Shown here piece after piece: positions 1 to 8,402 of a DNA stretch of 64,000 nt; position 1 is the stretch's first letter, and each line of letters starts with the position of its first letter. Below the pieces are notes generated by a model that did not search any database, was not told the DNA's origin, and saw nothing but the letters and a program-made list of their open reading frames with translations. Both the position numbers and the translations under genes were made by a program. The DNA lies in contig JAHLJT010000631.1 of NCBI GenBank assembly GCA_031308135.1, positions 172,601,612 to 172,665,611 on the forward strand. Direction: 5' to 3'. The stretch comes from Acheta domesticus (taxonomy: Eukaryota; Arthropoda; Insecta; Orthoptera; Gryllidae).

Positions 1-1135
1 AGACAGACAGACGGACAGACAGACAGACGGACAGACAGACAGACGGACAGACAGACAGACGGACAGACAGACAGACGGACAGACAGACAGACGGACAGAC
101 AGACAGACGGACAGACAGACAGACGGACAGACAGACAGACGGACAGACAGACAGACGGACAGACAGACAGACGGACAGACAGACAGACGGACAGACAGAC
201 AGACGGACAGACAGACAGACGGACAGACAGACAGACGGACAGACAGACAGACGGACAGACAGACAGACGGACAGACAGACAGACGGACAGACAGACAGAC
301 GGACAGACAGACAGACGGACAGACAGACAGACGGACAGACAGACAGACGGACAGACAGACAGACGGACAGACAGACAGACGGACAGACAGACAGACGGAC
401 AGACAGACAGACGGACAGACAGACAGACGGACAGACAGACGGACAGACAGACGGACAGACAGACGGACAGACAGACGGACAGACAGACGGACAGACAGAC
501 GGACAGACAGACGGACAGACAGACGGACAGACAGACGGACAGACAGACGGACAGACAGACGGACAGACAGACGGACAGACAGACGGACAGACAGACGGAC
601 AGACAGACGGACAGACAGACGGACAGACAGACGGACAGACAGACGGACAGACAGACGGACAGACAGACGGACAGACAGACGGACAGACAGACGGACAGAC
701 AGACGGACAGACAGACGGACAGACAGACGGACAGACAGACGGACAGACAGACGGACAGACAGACGGACAGACAGACGGACAGACAGACGGACAGACAGAC
801 GGACAGACAGACAGACGGACAGACAGACGGACAGACAGACGGACAGACAGACAGACGGACAGACAGACAGACGGACAGACAGACAGACGGACAGACAGAC
901 AGACGGACAGACAGACAGACGGACAGACAGACGGACAGACAGACGGACAGACAGACGGACAGACAGACGGACAGACAGACGGACAGACAGACGGACAGAC
1001 AGACGGACAGACAGACGGACAGACAGACGGACAGACAGACGGACAGACAGACGGACAGACAGACGGACAGACAGACGGACAGACAGACGGACAGACAGAC
1101 GGACAGACAGACGGACAGACAGACGGACAGACAGA
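1..1135. repeat. (AGAC)n / GGAC tandem array, left half
   Basis: Uninterrupted tetranucleotide array of AGAC units in which a GGAC unit recurs at fixed spacing. From 1 to about 430 and again about 830-930 GGAC recurs every 16 bp (GGAC plus three AGAC). In the other stretches it recurs every 12 bp (GGAC plus two AGAC). The array runs off the left edge of the window and stops abruptly at the 3' end of the minus-strand LINE. No frame in it contains a stop, so long Gln/Thr/Asp/Arg or Ser/Val/Cys/Pro reading frames are by-products of the period. It is the same kind of array as 7017-8250, and the two are best read as one array split by the LINE. Confidence 0.97.
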
Positions 1136-1412
1136 TTGATTGATTGATTGAATAGGGTTTAAAGGGCGCTTCGACTGCTGTGGTCATTGGCGCCCATGCC
1201 AGAGTATTTGGAGAAAAGAATATTCAGTGTTGCATATGTAACTTACTCACTGTTTAAAAGCATGTACATGGGCTAAAAAGGAGGCTCGAATTCTGCATCA
1301 AGTATACATGTAGAAATGGCAGAAGGAAAATAGAAAAAGGGCGCGTAAAATTTATCTTAAAACGTAAAATTGGCTGTAAAGGGGCCAAAAAACAACATAA
1401 AACATTGTTCTT
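1136..1412 (-). other. LINE 3' UTR and TCAA tail
   Basis: Non-coding segment downstream of the RT-RNase H stop. Read on the minus strand it ends with a conserved-looking block (CAATGACCACAGCAGTCGAA, plus-strand position about 1169-1190), then an ACCCTATT stretch and about four TCAA units (plus-strand GATT/TTGA at 1134-1151) abutting the array. The same block and a TCAA tail end the SINE at 15385-15440, and a decayed version ends the SINE at 29430-29465. This fits a 3' tail recognised by the LINE reverse transcriptase. Confidence 0.75.
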
Positions 1413-4364
1413 TCAAATAAAATTATATATTCTGCTTTCTCTCAAAAAACAAAAAAGTTTTGAGAGCGCAGGATCGTCATCCCCGAGCACCACTTGTAGC
1501 GAGTTGCCCAGGTCATGTCTTCGTCGACTGCCAACAAATTTCCTACAGTACAGCAGGACGTGTTCCACGGAAAGAACAGTCTGGCACGAGTCACAGATGG
1601 GGGGAGTTTCATTTCGAAGAATGAAACCGTGAGAGAAATGGCAGTGTCCGATACGAAGACGGGTTAAAATAACTTCCTCGCGTCTACAGGACCGTGATGA
1701 GGAGCGCCAGGGATACACAGAATTCTTTATCGCACTTAGTTTGAAAGTGCTATTGTGCCACTCTGTTTGCCACGCTCTAAGCACGGATCGTTTCAAGAAA
1801 GCCTGAACATCAGATAATGGCACAGAAGGGATGTCGATACGAGTTTTACGAGTCGCTGATTTCGCCGCCTGGTCGGCCAGTTCGTTCCCTCTGATACTCA
1901 CGTGGCCTGGGACCCAACTAAGTACCAGGTCATAGCGGCGGGACAGAAGACGATGAATCAGGCTTTGAACGGATAAAGTCAGGTAGTCTGACGAAGGACG
2001 GGAGACAGCTTGAAGAGAGCTGAGAGAATCGGAACAGATAACTACTCGCCGCAACGTCGCTGATTCAATGTATTTTAAGGCCTCAAAGATTGCACACATT
2101 TCGGCAGTGAAAATACTGCATTTGGAGTGAAGCCGAAATGATTTGGTGGCCCTGATACAGTAAAAACCACATGCCACCGCGTCGCTGCACGATGAACCAT
2201 CCGTGTATAAGAATAAATGATCCGGATAGGATTCTCTCATATCCAGAAACTGCTTCTGGTAAACCAGAGGACTAGTAGTTTGTTTGGGTAAATGGGAGAG
2301 TCTGAAGTCAATACTGGGAAGGAGGAGTTTCCAAGGGGGGATCCGGTCACTTGTGGGTCTCACAGGGGTGGGAAGTTCTACATTTAATTCCCGGAGAAGA
2401 TTTCGTAATCTAATACCTGGGGGATGGGGTAACGAAGTTCGAAGATTGTACGAGGACTCATACTTTGGATGGATGATTATACGACGACAAGGGTGGTCAA
2501 CCAGTCCCGACACTTTAGCCCCATAAGAGGCTAATAAAATATCTCGCCTTCGGCTCAGAGATGGTTCTCCAGCTTCGGCCAAGAGGCATTCGATGCGACT
2601 CGTGCGGTAGGCGCCTGTACTAATTCTTATACCGGCGTTGTGAATGGTATTTAATGGCCGGAGGGTTGATGGTGACGCTGACCCATATACAATACATCCA
2701 TAATCCAAAATAGAGCGGATGAGGGTTCTATACAAACGCAAGAGACACACACGGTCAGCTCCCCAAGAGCTGCCTGTAAGGGTGCGAAGGAGGTTCAGAG
2801 GTGAGACACATCGGCTCTTCACTTTACGTATATGATTTCGCCAAGTTAGGCTCTTATCGAAAGTAAGCCCAAGGAAAGTTGCAGAGTCCACAAAAGGTAG
2901 AAGATGGCTTCCAAGAAAAAGATCGGGGTGGTTATGAAGATGATAAATCCTGCAGAAGTGCATACAGCTAGTTTTTGATGCGGAGAATTTAAAACCTGTC
3001 GCATCACTCCATTGCTGCAATTTGTTGAGGACAAGTTGTAATTGTCTCTCTATCACTTGAATACTCTTGGAAGAGCAGAAAATGGCAAAGTCGTCAACGA
3101 AGAGCGATGCTTTCACCGGCTCTCGGATTATCGACGCTATACTATTGATAGCGATGGCAAACAGAGTGACACTCAGAATTGAGCCCTGAGGGACTCCGTT
3201 TTCTAAATGGTGGCTGGCGGATAACCTGTCACCAAGGCGAACGCGGAAGTATCTTGAGGAAAGGAAGGCTACTAAAAAAAGGGGGAGCCGGCCCCTAAGA
3301 CCCCAAGAATGGATGGTGCGAAGAATGCCGTACCTCCAGGTAGTATCATAAGCTTTCTCTATATCAAAGAAAATTGCTACCAGGTGTTGACGTAGCACGA
3401 AAGCAGTGGAGATCTGTGTGGTGAGGGTGACAAGGTGGTCCATGGTTGACCTGTTCTTCCTGAAACCACATTGGATGGGTGTAAGTAGGTTTCTCTGCTC
3501 CAGGTGCCAGACCAAACGCGTATTCACCATTCGCTCCAGAAGTTTGCATATACAGCTTGTGAGCGAGATTGGACGGTAGGTTGACGGCTTTGTCCTGTCC
3601 TTTCCATCTTTAGGAATAGGAATAATAATCGCTTCGCGCCAGGTTCTAGGGAAGGTATGTTCCATCCAAATCTTGTTGAAGATACGGAGGAGAAAGATAC
3701 GTGCCTCTTCCGGCAGGTGTTTTAACATTTGGTTGTGTATTTGGTCTGGTCCTGGAGCAGAATCTTTCCCACGGGTGAGCGCACAGGAAAATTCATCCAT
3801 GGAGAAAGGGGCGTTATAATCTTCCTCCAGGCAGGTAGAGAAGTCCAATCTGCATTTCTCCATTCTACTCTTCGTTTTCAAGAAGCTAGGGGAGTAGTGT
3901 AAGGAACTGGAGGAATTTTCATAATGACAGGCCAATTCCTCAACTACTTTTTCTGGAGAAGTAATAAGATTTCCATTAATAAGAAGTCCTGGGACAGATG
4001 ATGGGGAAAATCTTCCTCCGATCTGTCGGATCTTTCGCCATACTACTTTAGGCGGGGTATGGCAAGAAAGAGAAGAAACAAAGGCTCTCCAGGAAGCGGT
4101 CTTACTTTCCCGTATTACTAATCTGGCTCTGGCCCGCTTTCTTTTGAAATCGATCAGGTTTGATGCGGTGGGGAACCTATTGAGCCTCGCGAGTGCTTCC
4201 TTTCGGTCACGCACCGCGGTGGCACAGTCAGCATTCCACCAAGGCACCGGGACGCGTCGTGGCCGACACGTAGACTTAGGGATTGCAATGGTGGCTGCGC
4301 GAAGAACGGCGTCTGTGAAATGGGCCACCAAGGTATCGATATTATTTGAGAAGTGGTCTGGCAT
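1413..4364 (-). CDS. LINE ORF2, C-terminal part: reverse transcriptase, RNase H and Cys/His motif
   Basis: This 983-residue frame encodes the polymerase half of a LINE ORF2, which copies the element RNA into DNA at the nicked target. Residues about 240-300 hold the finger region (STYRPISLTS at 261-270). Motif A is FFDIEKAYD (332-340) and motif B is NGVPQGSILS (389-398). The catalytic box is FVDD (422-425), a V variant of the usual FADD. RNase H follows at about 715-840 with YTDGS (D722), TAEMCAI (E755), CSDSLSSL (D779) and GNELAD (D831), so all four acidic residues are present. The C terminus has the C-x2-C-x7-H-x4-C motif common to these elements (CDSCQ..HVLLYC). The frame overlaps the endonuclease ORF by 23 nt in another frame, so the first Met is probably not a native start: a one-base indel near 4360-4395 has split a single ORF2. 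No internal stop is present. Confidence 0.93.
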   Translation of the reverse strand: MPDHFSNNIDTLVAHFTDAVLRAATIAIPKSTCRPRRVPVPWWNADCATAVRDRKEALARLNRFPTASNLIDFKRKRARARLVIRESKTASWRAFVSSLSCHTPPKVVWRKIRQIGGRFSPSSVPGLLINGNLITSPEKVVEELACHYENSSSSLHYSPSFLKTKSRMEKCRLDFSTCLEEDYNAPFSMDEFSCALTRGKDSAPGPDQIHNQMLKHLPEEARIFLLRIFNKIWMEHTFPRTWREAIIIPIPKDGKDRTKPSTYRPISLTSCICKLLERMVNTRLVWHLEQRNLLTPIQCGFRKNRSTMDHLVTLTTQISTAFVLRQHLVAIFFDIEKAYDTTWRYGILRTIHSWGLRGRLPLFLVAFLSSRYFRVRLGDRLSASHHLENGVPQGSILSVTLFAIAINSIASIIREPVKASLFVDDFAIFCSSKSIQVIERQLQLVLNKLQQWSDATGFKFSASKTSCMHFCRIYHLHNHPDLFLGSHLLPFVDSATFLGLTFDKSLTWRNHIRKVKSRCVSPLNLLRTLTGSSWGADRVCLLRLYRTLIRSILDYGCIVYGSASPSTLRPLNTIHNAGIRISTGAYRTSRIECLLAEAGEPSLSRRRDILLASYGAKVSGLVDHPCRRIIIHPKYESSYNLRTSLPHPPGIRLRNLLRELNVELPTPVRPTSDRIPPWKLLLPSIDFRLSHLPKQTTSPLVYQKQFLDMRESYPDHLFLYTDGSSCSDAVACGFYCIRATKSFRLHSKCSIFTAEMCAIFEALKYIESATLRRVVICSDSLSSLQAVSRPSSDYLTLSVQSLIHRLLSRRYDLVLSWVPGHVSIRGNELADQAAKSATRKTRIDIPSVPLSDVQAFLKRSVLRAWQTEWHNSTFKLSAIKNSVYPWRSSSRSCRREEVILTRLRIGHCHFSHGFILRNETPPICDSCQTVLSVEHVLLYCRKFVGSRRRHDLGNSLQVVLGDDDPALSKLFCFLRESRIYNFI

Positions 4365-5091
4365 TATAATTTTCTCGCTGAATGTATCCCCAGTCGGCTC
4401 GATGGAATAGCCAGCGAGGAGGGTAGATGACGTCTAAATCAGGGACATTAAAGTGGACCAAAATGGGAAAATGGTCACTCCCATGTAGATCATCGAGTAC
4501 GGTCCACTCTACCATGGTAGATAAGGATGGACTGCAGAGTGCCAGATCGATTGACGAGAAGGTGTTTGACGCCATGGAGTAATGAGTGTGATTCCCGGAG
4601 TTCAGAAGAATTAAGTTTTGCTGGTCAATAATATTTTCGAGGATAGAACCTCTCGGGCAGGTCCTCGTGCCACCCCAGAGGGGATTGTGGGCATTAAAAT
4701 CCCCCGCAATAAAAAAAGGGGCGGGCAACTGAGAAAAAACATCTTCGAGTTCCTCTTGTGACACGACTTGGCCAGGGGGAATGTATATACTACACACCGT
4801 AAAAGAGAAGGATGGTAGGTGTACCCGTACGCACACTGTTTGGAGGTCGGTTCGAACGTTGTGTTCCTCCGAGAACAGGGAGTCGCGGATGAGTACCGCA
4901 ACGCCGCCGTGAGCACGAAGTCCGTCGTCTTGATCAAACCGATAGATGTTAAATCCGCGAAGAGACAGGGGATGAAGAGGGAGAAGATGAGTTTCCTGAA
5001 GACAGACTATAAATGGTTTGTGGCGAGAAATTATTAATCTTAATTCTTCTGAGTGAGCACGAAGACCATTTAAGTTCCATGAGAGAGCCAT
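4342..5091 (-). CDS. LINE ORF2, N-terminal part: AP-like endonuclease
   Basis: This 249-residue frame encodes an exonuclease-endonuclease-phosphatase fold that nicks target DNA to prime reverse transcription. Visible motifs are the N-terminal WNLNGL (metal-binding Asn), LQETHL (catalytic Glu), SIYIPPG, the GDFNAHNPLWG block (Asp/Asn), SIDLAL, and the terminal SDHFPI (catalytic Asp-His). The natural start is probably MALSWNLNGL, about 95 bp downstream of ORF1. The frame runs past the end of the endonuclease domain and loses the conserved reading a few codons after ADWG, where the sequence continues in the RT frame. The break is therefore a frameshift, not a domain boundary. The same strand and order as ORF1 and RT make this one transposon transcript. 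Confidence 0.92.
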   Translation of the reverse strand: MALSWNLNGLRAHSEELRLIISRHKPFIVCLQETHLLPLHPLSLRGFNIYRFDQDDGLRAHGGVAVLIRDSLFSEEHNVRTDLQTVCVRVHLPSFSFTVCSIYIPPGQVVSQEELEDVFSQLPAPFFIAGDFNAHNPLWGGTRTCPRGSILENIIDQQNLILLNSGNHTHYSMASNTFSSIDLALCSPSLSTMVEWTVLDDLHGSDHFPILVHFNVPDLDVIYPPRWLFHRADWGYIQRENYNARPLLK

Positions 5092-5186
5092 TATGAGAAA
5101 TTATTTCTTTGGTTGCTTTTCTTTTCTTTCTCACCTTCTGAAAGGTTTTAGAGGAACTCTCGTGGGGTTCCTCATCACCAGCAGAG

Positions 5187-6452
5187 TCATCCTGACTGCT
5201 GCTGGATAAGGTCGTCTGTGTCGGGGGGGATTTCCCGACTTTTGGCCACGGGTGACCGAGATCTACAAGAGCTGGAGGATCGTCCGATGTGATTCTCGGA
5301 AACAGAAAGAGGAGGACGGGATTTGGATGACGTATTTTTCCTGGGAGGCGGTGTCTGCTTAAGATCGATTTCAGTAGAAGTTTCAGTTGAGGTGGTCGAT
5401 GTCTGGTGGAGTTTCTGGACAGGTTTTTTGTACTTTGTGGGAATTATAATTTTCCCACCTTGGATGCACGCCGAATCTTCGGGGAAGTCGACCGGCGACA
5501 CCTGACAACTGAAATGTGAGACTACCGCTGGGGTACAGTGAGTTTGACAACTCGCTGTTACCCCCGGGGACTTAGGTTTCACAGCACTGGAAAAGGATCG
5601 TGATAGGTCCACTGGATTCCTGGTTTGGAACCTACGCTTCGCCTCAGGGAAGGAAACCTTTTCGGTTACTCTTATTTTTTGGATTTCCCTTTCCCGGAGA
5701 AACGTGGGGCACTTGTTGTCGTTGGCTGGGTGATCGCCTTCACAATTCACACAGTGCGGTGGTTTGTCGCAGGGTTGTTGGTCGTGAACTGACGATCCGC
5801 ACTTCCCGCAAACCGCGTTTACTGACATACATCGCTGCTGAGTATGCCCAAACCTTTGGCACTTGAAGCAGCGCAAAGGGTTCGGCACATACTGCCGCAC
5901 ACGGAGGTTGTAGAAAGCGGTAACGATCCTTTCCGGGAGAGATGGTCGGTCAAAAGTAAGGATCAGGGTAGAAGTAGGGATCACTTTCCCCTGCTCCTTC
6001 CTTCCGATCCTGTACACCTGAGTCACGCCATAGGTCTTAAAAAAGTTTAGAAGATCTTCCTCCGTTTCTGAAGCAAAGTCCTCGTGATTTACCACGCCCT
6101 TGCACAGGTTCAAGGTGGGATGGACCGTGACTACTACCTGGAGGCCGGCAATCTGCTTTGTATTTTTAATTTTTCCTATTTGCTCGTCGGTACGTGCTTC
6201 AAAAAGAATCGTTCCGTTCCTCTGACGCACGACCGCTTGGAGCTTCCCGTAAGCCTCTTCTATGGCTCGCGCCAGACGGACAGCACTTACAGTTTTAAAA
6301 GTTTTACCTTCCTCAGCGCATGACATGAGGAGGAAACGAGGCATCTTGGGTCGATCTTCTTCTCTAGAAAAGAAACTATTTAAGTCAATGGTTCTTTCGG
6401 CACATCTCCTCTTCCTTGCGGAAGAGGGCGGGGGGAAAGGTGAAATATCCAT
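5187..6452 (-). CDS. LINE ORF1: gag-like nucleic-acid-binding protein with three zinc knuckles
   Basis: 421-residue protein expected to coat element RNA and form the RNP. It has a basic N terminus (SARKRRCAER), an RRM-like or gag-type folded region at about 38-175, and three consecutive zinc knuckles: CFKC..H..C (195-208), CGKC..H..C (215-228) and CVNC..H..C (234-248, spacing CX2CX3HX6C). This triplet, with the variant third knuckle, is typical of I, R1 and Jockey ORF1 proteins. The last 150 residues are Ser/Thr/Pro-rich and probably disordered. The start at 6452 is the first Met of the frame. It precedes the endonuclease ORF by 95 bp, and no shared frame is visible. No disabling lesion was seen. 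Confidence 0.92.
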   Translation of the reverse strand: MDISPFPPPSSARKRRCAERTIDLNSFFSREEDRPKMPRFLLMSCAEEGKTFKTVSAVRLARAIEEAYGKLQAVVRQRNGTILFEARTDEQIGKIKNTKQIAGLQVVVTVHPTLNLCKGVVNHEDFASETEEDLLNFFKTYGVTQVYRIGRKEQGKVIPTSTLILTFDRPSLPERIVTAFYNLRVRQYVPNPLRCFKCQRFGHTQQRCMSVNAVCGKCGSSVHDQQPCDKPPHCVNCEGDHPANDNKCPTFLREREIQKIRVTEKVSFPEAKRRFQTRNPVDLSRSFSSAVKPKSPGVTASCQTHCTPAVVSHFSCQVSPVDFPEDSACIQGGKIIIPTKYKKPVQKLHQTSTTSTETSTEIDLKQTPPPRKNTSSKSRPPLSVSENHIGRSSSSCRSRSPVAKSREIPPDTDDLIQQQSG

Positions 6453-7016
6453 ATAGATGGAATAGGTTCATCCTCGTGGTCCCCACCCACCACGGAGCCC
6501 AACAAGGGGACACTCCATCGGAGTGCCAGGGTTGCCACGAGGATATAGTGGGGGAATAACACGGCGCTGCACCGCCGTGGATTCCCCCGCTCACCCTGGA
6601 GTTCAGTACAAGACCTAGTCCGAGCCGATTGATCGGGAGTGGGTTAGCTCCCGACCGCCCGTCTAGAAGAGTCCGGGGCCAAAGCGAGTGTGTTGGAACC
6701 TACAGGGAATGTTTCCCAAAATACGTAACCAACGTACCCCTTAGTGCAAGGCGAACAGTAGCACTAGGACTAGATAGGGAAACAAACAGGTCCCTCAACT
6801 GCCAGGACACACATTCCCTCCGACACGGGTCGCCATGCACGGCAAACACATGGGTGGGCGTTCAGCATACAGAGAAGGCCAGTGAGGAAGAAAAAGGAGT
6901 GAAAAGAACGTACATGACATGAAATGAGAAGCAAGAAGATGAAAAAATGGAGAAAGGAACACTTGAGAGCCTTCTCTGCATCCCCCCGTCAGGACGTGGA
7001 CCAACCCACCTCGACG
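6453..7016 (-). promoter_or_regulatory. LINE 5' UTR, presumed internal promoter
   Basis: About 560 bp between the array and ORF1, moderately GC-rich, with no convincing coding frame. LINEs of this group carry an internal RNA polymerase II promoter at the 5' end, so the start site is expected near 7016. On the minus strand the element begins close to CCGTCGAGGTGGGTTGGTCC, directly after GTCCGTC units of the array. The presence of a long leader argues that this copy is not severely 5'-truncated. No promoter motif was recognised, so the role is inference. Confidence 0.45.
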
Positions 7017-8250
7017 GGACGGACAGACAGACGGACAGACAGACGGACAGACAGACGGACAGACAGACGGACAGACAGACGGACAGACAGACGGACAGAC
7101 AGACGGACAGACAGACGGACAGACAGACGGACAGACAGACGGACAGACAGACGGACAGACAGACGGACAGACAGACGGACAGACAGACGGACAGACAGAC
7201 GGACAGACAGACGGACAGACAGACGGACAGACAGACGGACAGACAGACGGACAGACAGACGGACAGACAGACGGACAGACAGACGGACAGACAGACGGAC
7301 AGACAGACGGACAGACAGACGGACAGACAGACGGACAGACAGACGGACAGACAGACGGACAGAGACGGACAGACAGAAGGACAGACAGACGGACAGACAG
7401 ACGGACAGACAGACAGACGGACAGACAGACGGACAGACAGACAGACGGACAGACAGACGGACAGACAGACAGACAGACGGACAGACAGACAGACGGACAG
7501 ACAGACAGACGGACAGACAGACAGACGGACAGACAGACAGACGGACAGACAGACAGACGGACAGACAGACAGACGGACAGACAGACGGACAGACAGACGG
7601 ACAGACAGACGGACAGACAGACGGACAGACAGACGGACAGACAGACGGACAGACAGACGGACAGACAGACGGACAGACAGACGGACAGACAGACGGACAG
7701 ACAGACGGACAGACAGACGGACAGACAGACGGACAGACAGACGGACAGACAGACGGACAGACAGACGGACAGACAGACGGACAGACAGACGGACAGACAG
7801 ACGGACAGACAGACGGACAGACAGACGGACAGACAGACGGACAGACAGACGGACAGACAGACGGACAGACAGACGGACAGACAGACGGACAGACAGACGG
7901 ACAGACAGACGGACAGACAGACGGACAGACAGACGGACAGACAGACGGACAGACAGACGGACAGACAGACGGACAGACAGACGGACAGACAGACGGACAG
8001 ACAGACGGACAGACAGACGGACAGACAGACGGACAGACAGACGGACAGACAGACGGACAGACAGACGGACAGACAGACGGACAGACAGACGGACAGACAG
8101 ACGGACAGACAGACGGACAGACAGACGGACAGACAGACGGACAGACAGACGGACAGACAGACGGACAGACAGACGGACAGACAGACGAACGGACAGACGA
8201 ACGGACAGACGAACTGACAGACGGACAGAAAGATGGACGGACAGACGGAC
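7017..8250. repeat. (AGAC)n / GGAC tandem array, right half
   Basis: Continuation of the array at 1-1135. 12-bp periods dominate from 7017 to 7360. A short disturbed zone follows (an AGAG slip near 7361 and AGAAGG near 7376), then mixed 12/16-bp periods to about 7570, then a long homogeneous 12-bp block to 8185. The last 65 bp degrade (GACGAACGG units, AAAGATGG) and pass directly into the AR1 3' end at 8251. Homogeneous centre and degraded edge fit replication slippage or unequal exchange. All frames are open, so long frames on both strands are not genes. Confidence 0.97.
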
Positions 8251-8402
8251 GTTTTCCTTTCAACTTATCCATTTTTTCGTTATCAGGGCCCGACAATGAA
8301 TATTTTTCCGCCGAAAATTGGCCATTTTTTCGCGCAGCATTACATAACTTTCCCTACACTACGTATATCACTCCGTGTATACGTACGTATACGGGAAAGT
8401 AA
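8251..8402 (+). repeat. AR1 dispersed repeat, 3' end (copy A)
   Basis: The 3' terminal unit of the family called AR1 here. It has a lead-in close to TTATCCATTTTTTCGTTATC, then CAGGGCCCGACAATGAA, a CCGCCGAAAATT..GCCA stretch, TTCGCGCAGCATTACATAAC, and an imperfect terminal palindrome at 8345-8402 (arms TAACTTTCCC..ACGTATA and TATACGTACG..GGGAAAGTAA). The same unit is found at 23640-23790, 39870-39975, 42531-42651 and inverted at 60966-61085. It follows directly after the tandem array, in the position where other AR1 copies carry a short GACGGACAGACGG tract. Confidence 0.8.

Larger units (their letters stand above)
1136..7016 (-). mobile_element. Near-complete non-LTR retrotransposon (I/R1-like, RNase H-bearing) inserted in a tetranucleotide array
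   Basis: About 5.88 kb on the minus strand with full LINE architecture: a 5' leader of about 560 bp, ORF1 with three zinc knuckles, AP-endonuclease, reverse transcriptase, RNase H, a C-terminal Cys/His motif, and a 3' UTR ending in TCAA repeats rather than poly(A). Both flanks are the same GACAGACG-type array. RNase H after the RT is typical of I, R1, LOA and Outcast groups and argues against Jockey or CR1. R1-group lineages such as Waldo and Mino are known to insert into microsatellites, so the location may reflect target choice. A target-site duplication cannot be defined inside a tandem repeat. One frameshift in ORF2 is the only lesion noticed, suggesting a young copy. Clade assignment is inference and needs an RT phylogeny. 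Confidence 0.9.

Noticed and set aside
1..1135. CRISPR array or telomeric/centromeric satellite
   Set aside because: There are no unique spacers between repeats, the unit is a simple tetranucleotide, and it lacks a TTAGG-type telomere unit.
6924..8402. Long open frames (over 400 residues, both strands) rich in TDGQ/TDRR or PSVC
   Set aside because: They are produced by the stop-free AGAC/GGAC repeat in every frame; no non-repetitive domain is included.
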